Part shown: positions 1-6,230 of the stretch, piece by piece
Layout of the letters: each line of letters starts with the position of its first letter
Position numbering within the stretch: the first letter of the stretch is position 1
Source of the DNA: Cytophagales bacterium
Lineage (GTDB): Bacteria > Bacteroidota > Bacteroidia > Cytophagales > Cyclobacteriaceae
DNA: 6,230 nucleotides
Assembly: GCA_029262935.1 (NCBI GenBank)
Contig: JAJCYK010000135.1
Coordinates: 1 to 6,230, forward strand
Direction: 5' to 3'
Program-made: the position numbers and the translations under genes
The notes under the pieces: generated by a model
What the model saw: the letters and a program-made list of their open reading frames with translations, nothing else
Told to the model about the DNA's origin: nothing
Databases searched by the model: none

Positions 1-48
1 CCAAGTATGAACGATATCTTTATAGCTAAGGTAAAAAGCCAATCATGA
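1..48 (+). CDS. ABC transporter ATP-binding protein, C-terminal end (partial)
   Basis: Frame 1 is open from the window edge and reads PSMNDIFIAKVKSQS followed by TGA at 46-48. The tail PSMNDIFI is what I recall from the C-terminus of Bacteroidota NatA/YhaQ-type ATPases, which energise ABC-2 exporters. The gene's stop overlaps the start of the permease (ATG 45-47, TGA 46-48). That ATGA junction is typical of translationally coupled operon partners and supports the ATPase reading. Only 15 residues are visible, so no Walker or signature motif can be checked. The call rests on the tail and on the permease next to it. Confidence 0.75.
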   Translation, partial: PSMNDIFIAKVKSQS

Positions 49-1337
49 ACAAAATCTTTTTAGTAGTAAAAAGAGAATACTTGACCAGAGTACGAAAAAG
101 GTCCTTCATCGTAATGACCCTATTGACTCCGCTCCTTTTCACGGGATTGATTGGAGCGCTGGTATTCATTTCCATAAATGAAAAAGGCGAGCAAAAAAGT
201 ATTGGAGTGATTGACGACAGTGGTTTATTTTCTGAAGAGTTTGAAGATACGGAGGAAATTGATTTTGTGTATCTGACTGCCAACTTGGATGATGCCAAAG
301 ACCATTTAAGGAAGGGACAACGCGATGGCCTTTTATACATTCCTAAATTTGATGTAGAAGACCCTCAAGGAATACAATTGTTCAGTGAGACGAATCCTCA
401 TTTTAGCATAAAAAATAAAATTGAAGATTTGCTGGAAAATCAGATTGAACGGATTAAAATGACCCGTGCAGGAATTACCGAGGAAATGCTGAACCAGTTG
501 AAAACAAAAGTGGATTTAAATACCATTAGTATTACGAGTACCGGAGAAAAAGATAGTGATGCCAACATTACCTGGGGGACTGCTTATGTCAGCAGTCTTT
601 TAATCTACTTTTTCTTATTCCTATATGGTGTACAGGTAATGAAAGGTGTAATCGAGGAAAAGTACAATCGAATCGTGGAAGTGATTATTTCTTCCATTAA
701 ACCCTTTCAATTAATGATGGGTAAAATTCTAGGAATTGCTGCCGTTGGGCTTACCCAGTTCTTGCTTTGGGTGGTGCTGTCCTGGGCCTTGTTGAGCGTT
801 ACAGAATTGGTCTTCGGATTTGACTCCTCTACCACTAGTCCTACCGGCAACATTCAAGGTATGGAGGCTCCCGATACTACTAGTATGGACTTCTTTGCTA
901 ATTTTAATGCCATAGATTTCCCATTTGTTATTGGCACCTTTATCATATTCTTTTTGGGAGGATATTTTCTATACGCCGCTTTGTTTGCGCTGGTAGGTTC
1001 AGCAGTAGACAGTGATGCCGACTCGCAGCAATTCATGTTTCCCATTACCATACCTTTAATAATATCCATTGTAGCCTTGGGTATAGTATTGCAAGATCCT
1101 GACGGCTCCATTGCTTTTTGGATGTCTATGATCCCCTTAACTTCTCCTGTTACCATGCTGGGAAGAATACCTTTTGGGGTACCTGCTTGGCAAATACTAT
1201 TGTCTATATCTCTATTAATAGGTGGTTTTATTTTTACTACCTGGGTAGCAGCCCGTGTTTATAGAGTGGGCATTTTGATGCATGGTTCAAAAGTCAACTA
1301 CAAAACTTTGGTGAAATGGTTCTTTCAAAAGAACTGA
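45..1337 (+). CDS. ABC transporter permease, NatB/ABC-2 family
   Basis: This is a complete 430-residue inner-membrane permease of the ABC-2 exporter class (NatB/YhaP-like). Visible topology: a basic cytoplasmic N-terminus (KREYLTRVRKRS), a first membrane segment at about 22-44, and a large extracytoplasmic domain at about 45-177. Further membrane segments follow at about 179-199, 228-254, 292-318, 331-349 and 381-403. Between the second and third segments lies the family's typical stretch GVIEEKYNRIVEVIISSIKP (201-220) followed by a GK at 226-227, the cytoplasmic coupling region. A Ser/Thr-rich polar loop lies at about 258-290. The start overlaps the stop of the upstream ATPase by 4 bp, so the pair is probably co-translated and assembles into one exporter. 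NatAB of Bacillus exports sodium, but substrate cannot be inferred from this sequence. Related permeases export drugs, peptides or unknown compounds. Confidence 0.9.
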   Translation: MNKIFLVVKREYLTRVRKRSFIVMTLLTPLLFTGLIGALVFISINEKGEQKSIGVIDDSGLFSEEFEDTEEIDFVYLTANLDDAKDHLRKGQRDGLLYIPKFDVEDPQGIQLFSETNPHFSIKNKIEDLLENQIERIKMTRAGITEEMLNQLKTKVDLNTISITSTGEKDSDANITWGTAYVSSLLIYFFLFLYGVQVMKGVIEEKYNRIVEVIISSIKPFQLMMGKILGIAAVGLTQFLLWVVLSWALLSVTELVFGFDSSTTSPTGNIQGMEAPDTTSMDFFANFNAIDFPFVIGTFIIFFLGGYFLYAALFALVGSAVDSDADSQQFMFPITIPLIISIVALGIVLQDPDGSIAFWMSMIPLTSPVTMLGRIPFGVPAWQILLSISLLIGGFIFTTWVAARVYRVGILMHGSKVNYKTLVKWFFQKN

Positions 1338-1360
1338 TCTGCCAGCCATTGCACTCCTGA

Positions 1361-1368
1361 TAATTTTG
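1361..1368 (+). promoter_or_regulatory. Putative Bacteroidota -7 element before the histidine kinase gene
   Basis: TAATTTTG matches the Bacteroidota housekeeping -7 consensus TAnnTTTG exactly. A TCTG at 1338-1341, 19 bp upstream, fits the -33 TTTG element in three of four bases. This would start transcription near 1375 and leave a leader of about 45 nt before the ATG at 1421. It suggests the kinase can be transcribed separately from the ABC genes. The motif is short and the region AT-rich, so chance occurrence is possible. Confidence 0.45.
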
Positions 1369-1420
1369 ATTTAATTTACTTGTTAAGCCTTCCAAATCGC
1401 TAAGACTGAAATCCTAAAAA

Positions 1421-2641
1421 ATGAAGGACCCTTTAAATGAGGTAGGAAAAATTACCTTGATCAAGAACAGAAACAAATTGAATTATTTGATTCTAATTTT
1501 TGCCTTCCTTATTGGTGTTGGTTCCATTTATTACACCAATTTAATTGTCAATCAGTTGAAACACCGGGAACAGATGCAAATCAAGTTATTTGCAAAAACC
1601 TTAGAAACACTGGCTGGTGACAATTCTGGATTTAACGATAATGTAATGCTGTTGTTTGAGGAAATCGTAGTAGCTAATGAAACCATTCCTGTAATCGTGG
1701 CTAATCGTGATGGAGAACCTAAAATTCACAAAAACCTCAAAATACCCTCTGAGCTAAATAGCGAGCAAGCCGATCTATTTCTTAAAGAAGAAATAGAAAA
1801 TATGAGGGATCAATATGAACCAATTGTAATTGCCAATATGAACGATCAAGGTGAGGTATTCAATTACGAATACATTTTCTACAAAAACAGTTCTTTATTA
1901 AATCAACTGCAATACTATCCCTATGTGCAATTGTCGGTAATCGCGATCTTTTTTATTCTGTCCTATCTGGCTTTTAGTTACTCTAGAGCTGCTGAACAAA
2001 ACCGGGTATGGGTTGGCCTGGCCAAAGAGACTGCGCACCAATTAGGGACACCACTTTCTTCACTTATGGCGTGGGTCGAATATTTAAAGGCAGATCCTGA
2101 GTATGAAAACAAGGACATCACCCGTGAACTGGACAAGGATATTAAGAAATTAGAGCTGATAACTAGCAGATTTTCAAGTATTGGTTCTGTACCCGTACTA
2201 CAAGAAGAACACATTTTCGAAGTGATACGAGTAAGTATCAACTATTTACAAACCAGAATATCTACAAAAGTAAAAATCAATTTGCATCCAGGTGACGAGA
2301 ACCTCAAAGTAAAAATAAACAAACCACTTTTCGATTGGGTTATTGAAAACATTTGCAAAAATGCCGTGGATGCTATGAGTGGAGTAGGAATTATCGATAT
2401 TAATGTGGAAAAATCCGTAGAAGGAAATGTAATCATTGATATTTCTGATACTGGTAAAGGGATACCTAAAAGTGTAATAGCACAAATATTTCAACCGGGT
2501 TTCACAACTAAAAAGAGAGGCTGGGGATTGGGGCTTACCTTGGTTAAACGGATTATTGAAAATTACCATCAAGGTAAAATCTTCATAAAATCCTCTGAAG
2601 CCGGATCCGGTACTACCATCCGTATTTTGCTTAATGGCTAA
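1421..2641 (+). CDS. Membrane-bound sensor histidine kinase, no HAMP domain
   Basis: This 406-residue protein has membrane segments at about 20-42 and 167-187, which enclose an extracytoplasmic sensor region of roughly 125 residues that I do not recognise. The kinase core starts directly after the second segment. The H-box is KETAHQLGTPLSSLMAW, with His206 as the expected phosphoacceptor. The N-box is ENICKNAVDAM (N310, N314), the G1 box DTGKGIP (343-349), the F-box IFQPGFTTK (356-364) and the G2 box GWGLGL (367-372). All catalytic ATPase motifs are intact, so an active kinase is expected. There is too little room between membrane and H-box for a HAMP domain. The H-box has HQLGTP where the common form is HELRTP; similar HQxGTP boxes occur in Bacteroidota kinases as I remember them. 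No response regulator lies next to it in the window, so its partner and signal are unknown. The start is preceded by an A-rich leader with no Shine-Dalgarno sequence. Confidence 0.92.
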   Translation: MKDPLNEVGKITLIKNRNKLNYLILIFAFLIGVGSIYYTNLIVNQLKHREQMQIKLFAKTLETLAGDNSGFNDNVMLLFEEIVVANETIPVIVANRDGEPKIHKNLKIPSELNSEQADLFLKEEIENMRDQYEPIVIANMNDQGEVFNYEYIFYKNSSLLNQLQYYPYVQLSVIAIFFILSYLAFSYSRAAEQNRVWVGLAKETAHQLGTPLSSLMAWVEYLKADPEYENKDITRELDKDIKKLELITSRFSSIGSVPVLQEEHIFEVIRVSINYLQTRISTKVKINLHPGDENLKVKINKPLFDWVIENICKNAVDAMSGVGIIDINVEKSVEGNVIIDISDTGKGIPKSVIAQIFQPGFTTKKRGWGLGLTLVKRIIENYHQGKIFIKSSEAGSGTTIRILLNG

Positions 2642-2723
2642 AGCTCAAAACGCCATAAACAGTGCTTACATTTATAGGATGGAAAAAAGTGAATAGAATC
2701 CCACCAAATATCTTTATACTATG

Positions 2724-2754
2724 TTTTACATTAGGCAATTAATGATTACTTTTG
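2724..2754 (+). promoter_or_regulatory. Probable promoter of atpDC (-33/-7 of Bacteroidota type)
   Basis: TACTTTTG at 2747-2754 is an exact TAnnTTTG -7 element and is followed by CAGTC, a context common at Bacteroidota promoters. TTTT at 2724-2727 lies 19 bp upstream and fits the -33 TTTG in three of four bases. Transcription would start near 2760, leaving a leader of about 40 nt that is A-rich just before the ATG, with no clear Shine-Dalgarno sequence. This is the best promoter candidate in the window. It lies in the 158-bp gap between the kinase and atpD, in which I see no other gene and no strong terminator. Confidence 0.7.
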
Positions 2755-2793
2755 CAGTCAAAATTTGAGGATCACACAATAAGATAACAATAA

Positions 2794-4311
<1,518 letters not shown>

Positions 4312-4313
4312 GA

Positions 4314-4562
4314 ATGAGTTTACATTTAGAAATAATTACTCCAGAGAAACACGTATTTCAAGGAGAGGTGGAGTCCGCTACTTTTCCTGGTACTTTGGGG
4401 ACCTTTCAAGTATTAAAAGACCACGCTCCCATAATCAGTTCTTTAGGTCAGGGATCTTTGGTTTATGTCGATGGGGAAGGGACGCATAACATAGAAATTG
4501 ACGGTGGAGTAGTTGAGGTCCTTAAAAACAAAGTTACAGTACTTGCCGAATCAATTTTGTAA
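4314..4562 (+). CDS. atpC: F1F0 ATP synthase subunit epsilon, short form
   Basis: Epsilon sits at the foot of the central stalk and couples F1 to the c-ring. The 82 residues begin MSLHLEIITPEKHVFQGEVESATFPGT and continue through GTFQVLKDHAPIISSLGQGSL and the DGGVVEVLKNKVTVLAE strand. This is the complete N-terminal beta-sandwich. The protein stops straight after it, whereas E. coli epsilon is about 139 residues long and carries a two-helix C-terminal domain that can inhibit ATP hydrolysis. The missing domain is not a visible truncation: the terminator follows 24 nt after the stop and I see no continuation of the helical part. Short epsilons are usual in Bacteroidota. The gene begins 2 nt after the atpD stop, so the two subunits are surely co-transcribed. 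Confidence 0.97.
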   Translation: MSLHLEIITPEKHVFQGEVESATFPGTLGTFQVLKDHAPIISSLGQGSLVYVDGEGTHNIEIDGGVVEVLKNKVTVLAESIL

Positions 4563-4586
4563 AAATATACTCCTTTGAAAGCATTT

Positions 4587-4622
4587 AACAGTCTTTTCTA
4601 TCTGGGAAGACTGTTTTTGTTT
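4587..4622 (+). terminator. Rho-independent terminator of atpDC
   Basis: AACAGTCTT (4587-4595) pairs perfectly with AAGACTGTT (4607-4615). The inner TTC/GGG extends the stem to 12 pairs, two of them G-U, around a 5-nt loop TATCT. A run of T's (4614-4618, then G and three more T's) follows. It lies 24 nt after the atpC stop and would end the atpDC transcript, separating it from the repeat protein downstream. Confidence 0.9.
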
Positions 4623-4679
4623 CGATATTGATAATAATAATCCTTCCGTATATCTCGTTAATTAAGGTATATTTAATAA

Positions 4680-5564
4680 ATGAAAACACGGCACATCTTT
4701 CTTATTTTGATCGTATGCATCCTGGGCAACGATACACTATGCGCGCAAAAGCTTAAGCTAAAGAAGCCCCGGAAAAAGAAAACCGAAACAATTAATTTTG
4801 ATTCTTTAAGCGCGACCCAAGCCCCTACCGTTAATTTGGAAAAGGAGGAGGATGAGGAGATAGTAAAGAAAAAAAAGAAACGTACTAAGAAAAACGTCTA
4901 CTTTGGAATGAAAACCCGTAAGGCTCGGATCAGTCGACGTTCCGGTTCTAAGCAATTGTATGAAGAATTCTATTATCTGCAAGAAAGTAAAAAGCCCAAT
5001 CAATACGTTAGAGAGAAGTACTATTACGATCCTGAAGATCGCAAAGTCAAATTCAGTAGTTCTGTCAATAAGGAAGGTGTGCTTATTTTGCACGGGCCTT
5101 TTAAAAGATACTTGGATGGCCAGTTAGTATCAGAAGGAATATTTTATGTAGGGACCAAACACGGCAGATGGATGGAGTACTTTAGCAATGATGTCCTTAA
5201 AAATAAAGAAAAATTCTATCGAGGCTGGCCCAAAGAATCTGAAATCACGTACCATGATCAAGAGGCTACGAAGGTAAAAGAGGTTCTCCCCATTAAATAC
5301 GGGAAAAAGGAAGGTAAGTACTACTACTTTCACGACAACGGGGTCCTTGGTGTCAGTGGCACTTTCGAAAATGATCGAAAAATAGGTGTCTGGAAAGAAT
5401 ATTATAAATACCGAAGAAATCGAAGGAATCGAAAAAAAGAGGTCCAATACGGAGCAGACGGCTTTGATTCTCAATTCTCTCCCTTTATCCTTAAAGAATG
5501 GAGCCAGGAAGGCAAATTGATCTATGACCGTGAAACACATCGTAAAAGACTGAATCAGAGCTAA
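4680..5564 (+). CDS. Secreted lysine-rich protein with MORN/YwqK-like repeats
   Basis: This 294-residue protein begins with a likely Sec signal peptide, MKTRHIFLILIVCILGNDTLCAQ, with probable cleavage between A22 and Q23. The Cys at 21 does not fit a lipobox (DTLC), so a lipoprotein is less likely. A low-complexity, highly basic region follows (KKPRKKK at 28-34, KKKKKRTKK at 63-71), interrupted by an acidic EKEEDEE run at 54-60. From about 133 on there are degenerate repeats of the form G-x-[WYF]-x-x-[YF]-x-x-(D/N)G-x-L-x-x-x-G-x-[FY]. They are clearest at 137-155, 161-181, 211-229 and 235-256, with a last partial copy at about 271-282. This resembles the MORN_2 repeats of YwqK-type proteins, often annotated as antitoxin-like without good evidence; no toxin gene is nearby. 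It probably acts in the periplasm or at the outer membrane; its function is unknown. I see no convincing TAnnTTTG promoter in the 57 bp after the terminator. Confidence 0.85.
   Translation: MKTRHIFLILIVCILGNDTLCAQKLKLKKPRKKKTETINFDSLSATQAPTVNLEKEEDEEIVKKKKKRTKKNVYFGMKTRKARISRRSGSKQLYEEFYYLQESKKPNQYVREKYYYDPEDRKVKFSSSVNKEGVLILHGPFKRYLDGQLVSEGIFYVGTKHGRWMEYFSNDVLKNKEKFYRGWPKESEITYHDQEATKVKEVLPIKYGKKEGKYYYFHDNGVLGVSGTFENDRKIGVWKEYYKYRRNRRNRKKEVQYGADGFDSQFSPFILKEWSQEGKLIYDRETHRKRLNQS
5412..5438 (+). repeat. Three imperfect 9-bp tandem units within the repeat protein gene
   Basis: CGAAGAAAT, CGAAGGAAT and CGAAAAAAA follow each other in frame and encode RRN-RRN-RKK at residues 245-253. The first two differ by one base and the third has drifted more. 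The block ends in a run of seven A's. It adds to the basic charge of the protein and lies after the third clear MORN-like unit. Slipped-strand duplication is a plausible origin, but such a short array could also reflect codon choice in a basic stretch. Confidence 0.5.
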
Positions 5565-5908
5565 AAGGCATCTTCGAAGTGATCCACGACAGGTGGGTGG
5601 TCCCATACAATTGCTACTACGTCAAATCTAACATTACTAGGCCAATGGTGGTGGCTTAAGAAACATTCCGCAGTATTAAGTATGGTTTCTTGTTGAGAAA
5701 AGCTTAAAGATGCTTCGGGTAATCCCCATTTGGTATTTGAGCGAGTCTTTACTTCCACAAAAACCATAAGATGAGTTTTTATGACAATCAAATCAATCTC
5801 TCCATGTCCATGACGATAGTTACGGGCAACCAATTGGAAGCCGTATCGTTCCAAATAAGTGAGCGCCAAGGCCTCGCCTTTGCATCCAATTTTTTTGCGA
5901 TTTGTCAC
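5561..5908 (-). CDS. yraN: YraN/UPF0102 family endonuclease-like protein
   Basis: This 115-residue protein has the full UPF0102 pattern: an N-terminal KGEALALTYLERYGF (10-24), then ARNYRHGHGEIDLI (28-41), VFVEVKTRSN (49-58), WGLPEASLS (61-69) and VRFDVVAI (93-100), ending HFEDAF. E37, D39, E52 and K54 form the arrangement expected of a PD-(D/E)xK, Holliday-junction-resolvase-like nuclease fold. The family's role is not settled; links to DNA processing are inferred. Start choice: GTG at 5908-5906 is the only usual start codon near the expected N-terminus. The frame stays open upstream but shows no ATG, so a GTG start is inferred. The stop (TAG, 5563-5561) overlaps the stop of the convergent repeat-protein gene. 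The 5' end faces pgi. Confidence 0.93.
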   Translation of the reverse strand: MTNRKKIGCKGEALALTYLERYGFQLVARNYRHGHGEIDLIVIKTHLMVFVEVKTRSNTKWGLPEASLSFSQQETILNTAECFLSHHHWPSNVRFDVVAIVWDHPPVVDHFEDAF

Positions 5909-5935
5909 GATTTTAAAATAGGGTCTTTCAATTTC

Positions 5936-5943
5936 TATTTTTG
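5936..5943 (+). promoter_or_regulatory. Putative -7 element of the pgi promoter
   Basis: TATTTTTG matches TAnnTTTG exactly, 36 nt before the pgi ATG. The -33 position holds only a weak TTTA (5912-5915, 20 bp upstream). Transcription would start near 5949, inside the adjacent palindrome. The surrounding T-rich sequence makes a chance match possible. Confidence 0.45.
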
Positions 5944-5945
5944 TT

Positions 5946-5963
5946 GTTAACTTCGAATTTAAC
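5946..5963. promoter_or_regulatory. 18-bp near-perfect palindrome between yraN and pgi, possible operator
   Basis: GTTAACTTCGAATTTAAC is self-complementary at eight of nine base pairs; only the C at 5951 and T at 5958 do not match. It sits in the 71-bp divergent spacer, just after the putative pgi -7 element and over its predicted transcription start. Each strand also offers a one-mismatch -7 match within it: TAACTTCG on plus and TAAATTCG on minus, the latter pointing toward yraN. A site for a dimeric regulator is one reading. No T-tract follows and the stem is AT-rich, so a terminator is unlikely. Confidence 0.45.
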
Positions 5964-5979
5964 GATAGCCAGTGTACGA

Positions 5980-6230
5980 ATGTTGGATAATGTGAACCCC
6001 ACCCAAACGGTTAGTTGGGAAAAATTAAAAGCACATCAAAAAGAGGTTACGGCCATAAGAACCCTCTTTAATCAAGATCCTCAAAGAGCCCAGAAATTTT
6101 CGCGAAGGTTTGAAAACATACTCATTGATTTCTCAAAAAATCAGCTGACTTCTGAAACGTTAAACCTGTTAGAAGCCTGGGCTGAAGAATGTAAACTTAA
6201 AGAAGCCATTGCTGAAATGTTCTCAGGCGG
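5980..6230 (+). CDS. pgi: Glucose-6-phosphate isomerase, N-terminal part (partial)
   Basis: From ATG at 5980 the frame stays open to the window end: 83 complete codons plus two bases. The product begins MLDNVNPTQTVSWEKLKAHQ and continues with IRTLFNQDPQRAQKFSRRFE, ILIDFSKNQLT, and AEECKLKEAIAEMFSG. These match the N-terminal pattern of phosphoglucose isomerase as I know it: NPT at the start, then LF..DP.R...FS, the D(Y/F)SKN motif, and the LKEAI..MFSG segment before the substrate-binding region. The enzyme interconverts glucose-6-phosphate and fructose-6-phosphate in the cytosol. The catalytic residues lie beyond the window and cannot be checked. No in-frame ATG lies just upstream, and the ATG at 5990 is followed at once by a stop, so 5980 is the best start. 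It diverges from yraN. Confidence 0.93.
   Translation, partial: MLDNVNPTQTVSWEKLKAHQKEVTAIRTLFNQDPQRAQKFSRRFENILIDFSKNQLTSETLNLLEAWAEECKLKEAIAEMFSG

Noticed and set aside
2634..2656. Short inverted repeat (ATGGC and GCCAT) at the end of the histidine kinase gene
   Set aside because: The stem is only 5 bp with a 13-nt loop and no T-tract follows, so it is not a credible terminator.
4668..4675. TATATTTA as a -7 element for the repeat protein gene
   Set aside because: It misses the final G of TAnnTTTG and ends only 4 nt before the ATG, leaving essentially no leader.
4742..4744. Lipoprotein acylation at Cys21 of the repeat protein
   Set aside because: The preceding residues DTL do not fit a lipobox, which needs a small residue before the Cys; ordinary cleavage before Gln23 fits better.
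4680..5564. Toxin-antitoxin module based on YwqK-like repeats
   Set aside because: The product has a signal peptide, there is no toxin-like small gene beside it, and the antitoxin label for such repeat proteins is weakly founded.
5130..5606. A 158-codon open frame on the minus strand opposite the repeat protein gene
   Set aside because: It overlaps a gene with a signal peptide and recognisable repeats, runs into yraN, and its translation shows no family motif. It is best explained as a shadow of a lysine-rich plus-strand gene, since AAA/AAG read as TTT/CTT avoid stops.

Overview
The window looks like chromosomal DNA from a member of the Bacteroidota, most likely a Flavobacteriia relative. 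Three things point there. Three intergenic regions carry the Bacteroidota -7 promoter element TAnnTTTG, including TACTTTTG before atpD. Most leaders are A/T-rich and lack a clear Shine-Dalgarno sequence. The ATP synthase beta subunit has the long internal insertion and the truncated epsilon partner usual in that phylum. Genus and species cannot be read from the sequence.

Layout, left to right. (1) Positions 1-48 hold the last 15 codons of an ABC transporter ATP-binding protein. It overlaps by 4 bp (ATGA) a complete NatB/ABC-2 type permease at 45-1337, so the two form one exporter operon. (2) An 83-bp gap with a promoter-like element precedes a membrane-bound sensor histidine kinase (1421-2641) that has no response regulator beside it here. 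(3) A 158-bp intergenic region with a good promoter leads into atpD (2800-4311) and atpC (4314-4562), the F1 beta and epsilon subunits. No other ATP synthase genes flank the pair, and a strong rho-independent terminator at 4587-4622 closes the unit. (4) A predicted secreted, very lysine-rich protein with MORN/YwqK-like repeats follows at 4680-5564. Its stop codon overlaps the stop codon of a convergent yraN (UPF0102) gene on the minus strand (5561-5908). (5) Divergent from yraN, across 71 bp that contain a near-perfect 18-bp palindrome, starts glucose-6-phosphate isomerase (pgi). Its first 83 codons are present before the window ends.

Functionally this is mostly core chromosome: ATP synthesis, glycolysis/gluconeogenesis, an exporter and a sensor kinase. 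I see no transposase, integrase, phage gene, CRISPR array, tRNA or rRNA, and no convincing undescribed defence or mobile system. The points most worth a second look are the isolated atpDC unit with its tail-less epsilon subunit, the palindrome between yraN and pgi, the orphan kinase with its non-canonical H-box and no HAMP, and the lysine-rich repeat protein.
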